The position numbers and the translations under genes were made by a program. The notes under the pieces are model-generated. The model ran no database searches and was not told where the DNA came from. It saw only the letters and a program-made list of their open reading frames with translations. Below are positions 44,501-56,500 of a DNA stretch of 64,000 nt, piece by piece. This DNA is from Amoebophrya sp. A120 (Eukaryota > Sar > Dinophyceae > Syndiniales > Amoebophryaceae), in the NCBI GenBank assembly GCA_905178155.1, contig CAJINV010000006.1, positions 1,613,876 to 1,677,875 of the forward strand. The letters are read 5' to 3'. The number at the start of each line of letters is the position of its first letter. Within the stretch, counting starts at the first letter, position 1.

Positions 44501-47500
44501 GTACTCGTATAAATGCAAGTCGTGCATTACAAATCTTGTTCCCAAGGCAAATCTGCATTACAAATTTTATTTCTCATGCTGAGGAAATTTGTCATGCATT
44601 TATACGAGTGCGATACTTTTGCAGTCCATAGACCGATCGCTTTTACCACGACTACGGTTCCGGCAAGTGCAGCACCCTGCCGATCTGTCCCGTCAACTGC
44701 GCAACGACGGAGTGGAACACGACGCAGCCTGGCTTTGCGCGCTGCATCAGAGAAGAAGTATCAAATGTAAAAATGTCTGGGTCTGGAAACTTGTGATGCT
44801 GAGTGGCGTAGCATAAGGAGGCCACAAGTGCTGGCTCAGCATGACAAATTTCTGAGCTTGTAGGTGTTGCCTATTCTGCATGACAGACTGCGTCTCCGCA
44901 TGACAGAAAAAAACGTCTCTTGGGCAATGTGCATGACAGATTTAAGAGTCATGCCAGACAAGCATGACATCAATAAACATGCATTCTTCCAGACCCAGAC
45001 ATTTTTACATTTGATAAGAAGGACCCGAGAACATTTTCGCGGTCGAAGAGATCCACACGAACCGCACGCGGCTCCTCGAGCCACCGCCGTCCGTGCTCGA
45101 GCTGCACCAAGAAGCATCGCAGGACCCGAACTGCCCCCGCACGCCGCACGCACACCACCTCGGGTACGAAAAAGATGGCGTATCCTGAGTAAAAACGTCC
45201 CCACACCAGAGTCAGGATGGGGATTTTGCAACACAAACCTAGGAGTTTTGGGAGTCACGCATGACAAGTTGCACTCCGCAGTGTAGTGCAGGCTAGCAAG
45301 TGCAGCCGCATGACAGATTCATCAGCTCATCCTGTTCACAGCATCACAAATTCCAAAACACGATGGGAAATGGCTATGGCTCTCATGGGGATGCGCATTG
45401 CAAGTCTTCCTGTCTTTGCAAATCTGCATTACAACTCTGGCGTGGGTACGTTTTTCCTCAGGATATGGCGTCGGGGCGCGCTACGCTTACGACGCAAGAA
45501 GCTATCAGGCCTGCCTCCTTTTGTGCGTCGACAACTCCAGGTGTATCCACAGTAAATTTCCTGTAGTACACGTACAAACGCTGTCTCTGCATGACAAAAT
45601 TTGCCTTCAATCCTAGTCTAGCATGACAAGTTGGACACTGCAAGTTAGCGAAATTTGTCATGCATTTTGTACATGTACGGGAAATTTACATTGCATAAGG
45701 TGCAAGGGCTTTACATACCGAGTTGATGTACCCCCACCAGCATCTTCTTCCTCTACGGGAGAGCAGCTGCCCGGCGCAGCAGATGCTTCCTCGTCCTCTG
45801 CCGGACCGGTTACAGAATACCCGATTCCCCGATCGCGGGATGCCACCGAATACTGCGCGAGGCTGGAAAATGTCGACTTTCCCGATAGCGATGAGGATCT
45901 GATAGAAGACGACGGTAAGTTGTTCGGGAATAATCTCGGAGAGTTATCGTAAGGAAAAATCCTAATCCCCTTTCCCCATATTGAAAACGTACCCTCCTGA
46001 AAATTTGTGTTGCAGATTTGTGACCACAAATCCGGTTTGTCATGCAAGAAGGCAAATCCAGGCTGTCTACCGCGTTATGTAGGCGATTTGTAATGCTGTA
46101 AGGCCTACAGGGCAGACGTCTGCCATGCTAGGTGCCTACAGCAAGAGGCCCCTGTCTAGGCTTGCGAACTGCGTGCGTTGCTCTATTGCAGGACAAATTT
46201 GATTTGTGCGCAGAAATTCCGCATCACAGATTTCCGTCTTGATATGGGGAGGGGGGATTTTTCATTTTGATAAGAGTGGAAGAAGACTGGCGGGGATAAC
46301 AAGGACGTGTGGCAGAATGCGATCCGTGGGCACAAAACGTTTCACGAGTGTTGGGCTGCCTGTTTAGACGAAAAAGACTGTATGGCCTTCGTGTATAAGA
46401 TATCAAATGTAAAAATGTCTGGGTCTGGAAGATTCTGACATTTGTCATGCACGTTTTGCATGAGCCATGATGTCTGTGATGCATACCCTAGCAATACAGA
46501 TTTTTTGAGGGCTTCTTGATGCCTATTCCGCATGACAAATGCCTCCTCAGCGTAGCAAAAGTTGCATTCTGTTTGCTACTCATGCAATACAGATTTTTTT
46601 GGAATCCAAATACAGCATCACAAGTTACATTCTTCCAGACCCAGACATTTTTACATTTGATATAAGAAAAAGCTCACCGTCGACTCCGCGGAAGACAACT
46701 GCTTGCTAAAGTCGCGCCTGCGACTCGAGACCGCGACGTACACCAATGACGAATCCGCTTGCTGCGACTCTGTGCTGATGCCCCCCAACTGCAAGGAAAA
46801 GGTGAAAGCGGTGAAAGATGTTGACCAGTCGGATGGAGGTCGTGCCTATCAAATGCAAGAATGTCTGGGTCTGGAAGATTGCGAGATTTGTGATGCATAT
46901 TTCGGATCACGCAAATGGCGTCTGATGCAGGCAAAAGCATGACAGGTTTTGAGCACGCCTCATGATGCCTGTCCCGCATGAGAAACTTCCTACCTGCGTA
47001 CCAAGAAATGGACAGCTTTTGGCGCTCATGCAACACAAATTTCTGTGTGTTGCAGAGTTTGCATGACAAGTTCCAACTCTTCCAGACCCAGACATTTTTG
47101 CATTTGATAGTGCCCCCGCCCAGCCGACGTGTTTTCTTCTCGACGACGCTGACCGTGTATGAAAGTGCACAACTCCCCTCCCCCTCATTTGTCATGCAAA
47201 ACACCAAATCCACGTCCTGCCTTTGGGCATTATCTGCATGCCAAATTTGGGAACCTCAAACAGCACTACGACCTGTATGCAGATTTGTCATGCGGAAGTC
47301 ACATGTCTGCGGTTACTTGTGTTGCTGTTCATGCAATACAAATGAGGGGGAGGGGGAGTTGTGCGCCCTTATACCGTAAATTTGCCGTGGAACAGAATGA
47401 TCCCAGCGCTGATACCTTCGCCGTGGAGATGACCGCCGCCTGTCGGCAGTCAAAACAGACCAAGTGCGATATGACTTGCTCAAGCGTTACAATCTCAAAC

Positions 47501-50500
47501 GTTACAATAGAATCTGGAATTTGTGTTGCATGATGGGCATGACAGACTCGCACAGCGTTCCACCTTTTGCAATACAAATTTCCCCTGATTGTAGTGGGGT
47601 TTGGAGCTCCGGAACTTGTCATGCGCAACCCTATGAGAGTTGGCTGGATCATGCTCATCATGCAAGACATCAAATCTCAGATTCTATTGCAACGTTTGAG
47701 ATTGTAACACCTGAGCGGGTTATATCCGAGGGCTGCCGCACCGAGAGCGACCACGTAAACGATTGTTCGCTTACCTGTGCTGGCCGCGGGGGTAGCGGTA
47801 GCAGCAGCTCGGGCGATGATCAAGATTCGGCGAAGGATAGAAACCCCGCCGCGGGCTGGTGCTCGAAGTGCGATTCCCAGGATGGCACGCTGCACGGCGC
47901 CGTATGGATTTGTCAGGATCGAAATCGATAAAGTTGAAAGAATTTATGTATGATGCATGAAACGGATGTAAGTTGGCGCCCAGTTTTCAAGTGGCGCATG
48001 ACAAATTTGGGCGAAACCAAAACCCAGTTTGTTATGCTGCTTGGGTAAGGAAGACGCCTTTTGTCATGCTACTTTAGCAGCTCTATTTCTGCAACCTCTC
48101 GGCAGGCTTATAACCTGCCTCACTTGCCAACTCTGCAAGCCAGGCATTTTGTGGACACACGCCCCGGTTCCATAGTCACAAAAATGCACAGTAAAAGTTT
48201 GATCTTATCTTAAATGCATTGTAGGTTCAAAAAGGACTTCAAAAAATGACTTGCATAGAGACACACTTAAATTTGTGTGATAGGTCCAATCGGTTTATAA
48301 ATTTCTACATGCAGAGCGACTTTGTAGTTTTTGGCTCCTTCACACAAATTTAGAACGGAAAATCAAAAAATAAAGATATGATCAAACTGAGGGGGAACGC
48401 ATACAGCATAGGAATTGCACTGAGAGGATTTTATGCTTGGACTTTATGAACCGCGCACAGGAATCCGAATTCGCCGCACATTAATGGGCTCGACTTTGCG
48501 TTGGGTTTAGGCCGGTGCTCAAGGCGAGGAGAAGGAATTTCTTCGTGGATTATCTAAACAACAACGACGAGAACAACACCGATGGGTTGATTACGGTTGG
48601 AGTGTAAGTGTTCCGAGTACTTTAAATTACAAGTTTTTCAACTTTGTCAATTTCGATCCTGACGCAACTTCCATACGCGTGCTGTCAGGCGTACAACTAC
48701 GCCGATCCGAGCGAGTGTCGCCACGACTACAATTTTCTGTTGCAGACCCGGCCCTCGCACGCACGGAAATATCACCAGTGTGTTTTGCCACAGGTGCGGC
48801 GCCCGAAGTATTCGGCGGCGGTTCTGTATGGAAGCGTCAGGATTGAAATCGTCAAAGTTGAAATAATTTCTCATGCATAAATTGCAAGGCATGAAGTGCC
48901 TCTCTTGCAGGGACGGCAAGTGAGGCCGACTGTCAGCCTGTTTGGGGTCTGCGGTAGAGCTGCTGAAGTAGCGTGACAAAAGACGCCTTCTGTCCCAAAA
49001 CAGCATGACAAACTGGATTTAGACGTGGCCGAAATTTGTCATGCGCCGCTTGAAAATTGGACTCCCAACTGGTATCGATTTTATGCATTACAAGTTATTT
49101 CAACTTTGTCGATTTCAAACCTGACACTCCCATATTCTGGACTCCTCGTCCACCCTGCGTGCTGTTCCGACGCCAGAGAATATCGCAAGAAAAAACTGTT
49201 TCACTGGGAACTTGTGATGCAGAAAACGAAACACCAAAGTGTTTGTCTTGCTACACCTGCATAGAGCATTGGAGTTTCTTCACGCGTGTTTTACCCTATA
49301 GGAAATGCACGCATGGCAGATTTTCAGTGTTATGTGTAAACAAACTTGTAATGCAGATCTTGCAAAATCACCACAGTGAAGCGGCTTTTTCGTGGGATAG
49401 AGAAGTACTGCGGTCCGCCAAACACCTTTTTCCAGAAGATTTTCCTATCCTGTGTAAAAACGTCCCCTCCAGCCCAGAGTTGTCATGCAGATTTGCCATG
49501 ACAGGAGCATTTGTGATGCGCAACCCCATGACAGGCGTTTTCAATAGTGTTTGGGAATTTGTAATGCTGTAAACAGGAAGATAAGCAGATCGATTTGTAA
49601 TGCGGCTTTCCTTGCTATCTTTCACTACCTTAACCTTACGGACTGCAACTTGTCATGCGTCACCTCCAAAACTCCTAGGTTTCTGTTGCAAAATCCCCAT
49701 CTTGACTCTGGGGTAGGGACGTTTTTACTTCGGATATTTCCGCGAGGTGATCCATCCGGCCAAGGGGGAAGGCGCGCTGTCTTGCCCACCCGACGTACGA
49801 ACTGCAAAAGCATCGCACTTCTAGTAGTAATTGCCTAATACAAATTACCTCAGCATGACAAATGGAATTTGTGATGCTGTTTTAGCTTGGGATGGTGGAG
49901 ATTTGTAATGCATAACTGCAACTACTACGAGTGCGATACTTTTGCACAGGATACGCCGAGTTAGAGAGCAACACCGCGCCCCTTGGGCCTGGCACCGGAT
50001 CGACTTACCACCTGTATCGTAATTGGACAGCCTGTATGAAGTGCAAAACAAGCATCGTACCTGTATAAATTGCAATACAAATTGGCTCAGCATTACAAAT
50101 TGAATTTGTAACGCGGATTTGCCTTGAAACAAAGATTTGTAAATGCATAAAAGCAATTAATAGTACGAGTGCGATACAACTTTTGCACAGGACAGCCTGC
50201 GCTGCCGTGCCGGAGTGCCCGGTGGACTGTATCAAATGTCAAAATGTCTGGGTCCTCTGGAAGATTGCCAGGTTTGTCATGCACGTGGTGCATGACGTGT
50301 GAGGTCTGTGATGCGTGCCCTAGCATCACAGATTTTGTGAGATCTTTACCATGCCTTTTCCGCATGAGAAAATGCCTCTCGGCCTTCTCAAAAGTGAACA
50401 GCTTTATTGGTAATCATGCTGCGTGATTCCCTGGGTCTTACAGTTGCATGATGCAACACAGATTTTTGTATGATTCAGATTTAGCATGACAAGTTGTACT

Positions 50501-53500
50501 CTTCCAGACCCAGACACTTTTGCAATGCATAGACTGTAAGACTTCGGCGTGGAGGACGGATGAAACTGCGGACGACTGCTTTTATGGATTGTAAAAATGT
50601 CTGGGTCTGGAAACTTGTGATGCATGTCAGTGAACGGAAAGCGCCTTGTAATGCACCGCCAAGCATGACAGATTTTCTCGTGGCTCTCTGTTGCGTATTC
50701 CGCATGAGAAACATCGTTTTTGCATGACAGACAAGAGGAGGTCTTCGTGGCCACGCAATACAGAGTTCAGAGTCATGCCAAACTAGCATGAGAAATCTCG
50801 AAATCTTCCAGACCCAGACATTTTTGCAATCCATAGTTTTAACAACAAAACCAATTTGCCCGACAACTCTCTCGTGGACGGTACCTACCCTGTGTAAAAA
50901 CTTTTCCAACTATATGCAAGAAAAAAACTATGTGAGTGTAAATCTGTGATGCAGAAAGTGCAAAACTGTTACACTTGTCATGCTGGATCTGCGTCATACG
51001 CTACTTTCATACGTGTTTCCACGTACTAGCTGCGCATGACAGATTTTCCCTGTAATGCAAAGGTAATTTGTGATGCTGCTTTTCCTACACAGTTACACTT
51101 ACACAGTTTTTTTCCTGGATAAACTACCCATAGTTCTTGCCATGCAAATCTGCATTGGAGGTGAAAATGTCTCTCACGCGGAGCCCCATGACACGCATTT
51201 TCTACTGCTGTTTGAAGTTTGTGATTTACCTACAATCAGCATGAGAAACAAGATTGGTGATGCTGCTGCGCTAGCTCAAGATCGCGATTACATTTTTGCG
51301 AACCCAGCAAATTTGTCATGCGCAACAGCCAAAGCTTGCTAATTTGTCTTGCAGATTTCCCAACTTGTTGACTCTGGGGTCGGGCCGACGTTTTTACATA
51401 TGATTACACGCCCTGTCTCAAGGACGGGGAGCGGTACTACAGAAGAAAGGTCCGCGACGTGGATATCCTGTGTAAAAACGTCCCCACCCCAGAGTTGTCA
51501 TGCAAATGTGCAATGACAGGAACATTTGTAATGCGCATCTCCTTGAGAGGCATTTCCAGTTGTGTTTTGGAATTTGTAATGCTGTAATCAGGATGAGCAA
51601 ATGGCTTTTTCATGCGGCTTTCGTTGCGAACCAGCACTACACTGCAGATGGAAACTTGTCATGCAGAACTCCCAAAGCTTGGAGATTTGTGTTGCAGATT
51701 TCCCATCTTGACTATGGTGTGGGGACGTTTTTACATAGGATAGTGGAAACGCCAATGCTTCATGGTGGGAAGGAGTGCCCGAGTGGGTGGTGCAAGGCCG
51801 GGGAACTGGAGCAATTGTTCAAATTATTCCATGACAAGCTCGCGGCCCGCCCAACATATCCTGAGTAAAAACATCCCCACACCAGAGTCAAGATGGGGAT
51901 TTTGCAACACAAACCTAGAACTTTTGGGGGTCACGCATCACAAGTTGCAGTCCGTAGTGTAGTGCAGGCTCGCAAGGCCAGCTGTATCAGGAATCCATCT
52001 GCTCATCCTGTTTACAGCATTACAAATTCCAAAACACGACTAAAAATGCCTCTCCTGGCGATGCGCATTACAAATGTTCCTGTCATTGCAAATCTGCATG
52101 ACAATTCTGGCGTGGGTACGTTTTTACTCAGGATACAACATCGCAGCGGGTCACGTTTGAAGACATCGACTCGGAGGCTATCAAATGTAAAAGTGTCTGG
52201 GTCTGGAAGATTGCCAGGTTTGTCATGCACATTTTGCATAACTCCTGATCGATCTGTGACGCATGCCCTAGCATGACAGATTTTGTGAGGGCTTCCTGAT
52301 ACCTACACCGCATGACAAATGCTCTTTCCGTGTAGCAAAAATTGGACTCTCTTTGCTGCTCATGCAATACAGATTTTTTCAGGATCCAAAATCAGCATGA
52401 CAAGTTGGATTCTTCCAGACCCAGACATTTTTACAGTTGATAGAGGCAGTAACGGACCAACAACTGACCGAGCCTGAGGTGATTACCTTCGTGGACAACG
52501 GTGTTGACAATGATGACACCCTGCTGAATATCAAATGTAAAAGTGTCTGGGTCTGGAAGAATGCATGTTTGTCATGCTTGTCTGGCATGACTCGAGAATC
52601 TGTCATGCACGTTGCCCAAGAGCCGCATTTTTCTGTCATGCGGAGACGCAGTTTGTCATGCAGAATAGGCAACACCTACAAGCTTAGAAATTTGTCATGC
52701 TGAGCCAGCACATGTGGCCCCCTCATGCTACGCCACTCAGCATCACAAGTTTCCAGACCCAGACATTTTTGCAGTTCATACTGAAGACGAAGAAGCAGTT
52801 TTTCTCCTGGATCCGAAGGCAGGACCCCGGCCTATCAACTGTAAAAATGTCTGGGTCTGGAACAAAGCAACTTGTCATGCTATATCAATATCTGAATCAT
52901 GTAAAAATCTGTGTTGCATGATTGCCAAAAGCTGTCCACTTTTGACCTAATCGAGAGGCAGTTTCTCATGCAGGATAGGCATGATAGAACTCTCACAGAA
53001 TCTGTCATGCTCTGTCCTACATGCCCGACCTCATGGGTCATGGAAAACCTGCATGACAAGTCTAGCACTCTTCCAGACCCAGACATTTTTGCACTTGATA
53101 CGGCCTTCCTGGTTACCAGAGCCCCGGCGCCGACCCAGGGTTCGAAAACATCGGGAAAGAGGAATGGCTGACAACTTTACATCTGCAGTTTGGCTTGGAG
53201 TGGATCGAAAAGAAGGATTTGGACAATCTGAAAAAAGTTTTGACCGGGGGGCCGCAGGTTCAGAACACGGACACCTGCATATGACAGTGCACAACTCCCC
53301 CTCCCCTTCCTTTGTCATGCAGAGCCCCAAATGCAAGTGCTTCCCTTTGGCACTGTTTGCATGACAGATTCCGGAAGGAGCCCAAACGCAAACAGTGCTA
53401 CACGAGGCGCATAAATTTGTCATGCACAGGCTCCACATGTGCTGGTGTTTGTATTGCTGTTTGTGCAACATCAGAAATGAGGGGGAGGGGGAGTTGTGCA

Positions 53501-56500
53501 CATTCATACTGAAAGGATGCGCTTCACTACAAAGATTTCGACGATGACTTTTGTATCAGCAGTAGCGGATACAAAGATAAGCTTCCCCGCTGTCCTATCG
53601 CATGCGAAATGACGGTATGAACTGCAAAAGTATCGTACTAGTATGAATCGCATGACAAATTTCCACAGCATGAGAAATAGAATTTGTGATGCGGATTTAA
53701 CTTGGCAAAAAAATTTGTAATGCATGAATGCGATTAGTACGAGAACGATGCTTTTGCAGAGGATAGACGGACTGGGAGGATGATTTGTCCCATTTTGGAC
53801 ACTATTAAATGCAAAAATGTCTGGGTCTGGAAGAATGCATGTTTGTCATGCTTGTCTGGCATGACTCTTAAATCTGTCATGCACGTTACCCAAGACCTCC
53901 ATTTTTCTCTGATGCAGAAACGCAGTTTGTCACGCAGAGTAGGCAACACCTAGTAGCTCGGAAACTTGTCATGCTGAGCCAGCACTTGTGGCCTCATCAT
54001 GAGACGCCACCCAGCATCACAAGTTTCCAGACATCCAGGAATTTTTACATTTGATAGACACAAAGTTTTCCACTTCTCCGAGCTCCGGGAGGTGGAACGA
54101 CGGCGTATGGATTGCAAAAATGTCTGGGTCTGGAAGGTTGGAACTTGTGATGCTAACTTTGGACTCTAAAAAATTCTGTATTGCATGACCAGCAAGAGGA
54201 GTCCGGTTTGTGCTACGCGTGGAGGGCATTTGTCATCGGAGCAGGCATCAGGAAGGCCTCTAAAAATCTGTGATGCTAGGGCTTCCATGACAGACATTCT
54301 GTGTCATGCAAAAAAAGCAATAGGCGTGGGCCTGTAGGCCTAAATTCCGGTCGGTTGGTCGGTTGGTTGGTTGGTTTTGGACAGACGACAACTGACCGAA
54401 CCCGCTGCATTGTGTTTTGTGTTCTTCTGCGATTCGTCTCTTATTACTGTTGAGGCTGCCTACCTACCCACCTACCTGGCGTCTTTTCGATTCATTGTAG
54501 TACCGTGATCGCACCGACCCACCTACCTACCTATCCGCTGCCACCCAGAGACAGCTGCCTACTGGTCACGCCTACCGACCCACCTACCCACCCTCATGGT
54601 GGGTAGGTGGGGCGAGGGAGCGCGCGCTGCCTATTGGCCACGCCTACCGACCTACCGACCCACCAGCCTGGTGGGTGGGTGGGGCGAGGGTGCGCTGCCT
54701 ATTGGCCACACCTACCGACCTACCCACCCACCTCGCTGGTGGGTGGGTGGGGCGAGCAAACGTTGCCTATTGGCCACGCCCACCGATCTACCCACCCACC
54801 GCGCTGGTGGGTGGGTGGGGCGAGCAAACGCTGCCTATTGGCCATGCCCACCGACCTACCCACCCACCGCACTGGTGGGTGGGTGGGTGGGGCGAGCGTG
54901 CGCTGCCCCTTGGCCACGCCTACCGACCTACCCACCCACGAGCCTGGTGGGCGGGTGGGGCGAGCGTGCGCTGCCTATTGGCCACGCCTACCGACCTACC
55001 CACCCACGAGCCTGGTGGGCGGGTGGGGCGAGCGTGCGCTGCCTATTGGCCACGCCTACCGACCTACCCACCCACCTCGCTGGTGGGTGGGTGGGGTGAG
55101 CGTGTGTTGCCTCTTGGCCACGCCTACCGACCTACCCACCCACCTGCCTGGTGGGTGGGTGGAGCGAGCGCGCGCTGCCTATTGGCCACGCCTGCCGAGC
55201 GACCTACCCACCCGCCAGGCAGGTGGGGGTGTGGGGCGAGCGTGCGCTGCCTACTGGCCACGCCTACCGTCCTACCCACCCACCTGCCTGGTGGGGGGCG
55301 GGGCGAGCGTGCGTTGCCTGTTGGCTACGCCTACCGACCTACCCACCCAGCTGCCAAGCGGGGGGGGGCGAGCGGGTGTTGGCTATTGGCCACGCCTACC
55401 GACCTACCAACCCACCTGCCAAGCGGGGGGGGAGGGGGTCGGGCGAGCGTGCGTTGCCTATGGCGCAATTTACTAGCAGGGGGTTTGCAAGCAAGGGACT
55501 CGCGCAGCCAAGGGGTTGCGCAAAAAGCCTCCGCGCGGCATGACCAAGCGGGGGCTGATCCAAATTTATTTTGCGCGAGTTTGTCTCTATTTCCCGAGTG
55601 TGTTTTGCTCGGGTTGAGGAAACACAGGTCGAGGCTGGAGAAAAGTGCAGCTCTGGAGCCCCGGCCTCTTTCGATCTCACAGGCGCAAACTCTCACGAGG
55701 CCCCCCGGAGCTCCGACTGCGTCCACGCAGCACAGATCTGTGTCTGCAGCGAGCTGCGCGCACCACTGATTTGTGTTGCGCGCGTCACAGATTCGCGCCC
55801 ACGCAGCGCAGATTTGTGTCTCCGGCGAGCTGCGCGCAACACAGATTCGTGCGCAACACGCAGCACAGATTTGCGCGCAGCGCCGATTTGTGCTGCGCGC
55901 ACGCAGCGGAGATTTGTGTCTGCGGCGAGCTGCGCGCAGCACAGATTTGTGGTGCGCGCAACACAGAGTTGCGCCCACGCAACACAGATTTGTGTCTGTG
56001 TTGCGTGGACACATCGAAGTCTCCTTCTGCCGAGACCTTTCTGCCGCCCTGGCGGAAGTGCCTACTGGGCGGCGATAGGATGCGGCGCTACCAGCCTCGC
56101 AGGGGCGGGCTGCAGCCCCGGTAGGGAGGCAGGTGCTCCGCGCGCCCCGACCACCCCCCTATCGTGTTTCGCCCTCCTTGCCGTTGCGGTTATCTTCTAA
56201 AGTCAAAACCGATGTGCGTTTTTCCATAATTCGTAAATTCGGTCAGTTGTCGTCTGTCCAAAACCAACCAACCAACCGACCAACCGACCGGAATTTAGGC
56301 CTACAGGCCCACGCCTACTCAAAAAAAGCATAAAAAATTTCGGATTCTTCCAGACCCAGACATTTTTACATTTGATACGGCGGGAGGTGGAACAACCAGG
56401 CGGCCCTGCTGGTTCCTTTCTGCAACAAAGAACGGAGCCACCACTTCTGTCTGAGCCACGAACTTCTGCCGCTGTTGATTCCTTTCTGCAAGCGGAGCCA

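Larger units (their letters stand above)
54321..56317. mobile_element. 2-kb inverted-repeat element nested in introner 134
   Basis: 80-bp terminal inverted repeats, starting TAGGCGTGGGCCTGTAGGCC, lie at 54321-54400 and 56238-56317. AAAAAAAGCA is repeated at 54310-54319 and 56321-56330 as a likely target duplication (an extra base on the left and CTC on the right are unexplained). The interior is minisatellite plus a second tandem repeat; no transposase-like protein was found, so it looks non-autonomous. Confidence 0.82.
54106..56377. mobile_element. Introner 134, family A, 2.3 kb
   Basis: Duplication CGGCG, exact. Its extra 2 kb is the element at 54321-56317. Confidence 0.83.

Noticed and set aside
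50886-50900. TAA stop just after NNKTNLPDNSLVDG as a gene end
   Set aside because: The TAA is part of the family B start TACCCTGTGTAAAAAC, and the coding frame resumes at 51406.
54675-55769. Open frame of 364 codons (and two overlapping ones) with repeating ATPTDLPTH-like phrases
   Set aside because: Product of the 68-bp minisatellite. All three frames show the same peptides, and it lies inside a transposon nested in an intron.
55571-56200. Cys/Ala-rich open frames of 100-209 codons over the second tandem repeat
   Set aside because: Low-complexity repeat of CGCAGCACAGATTTGTG; frames on both strands are open for the same reason.
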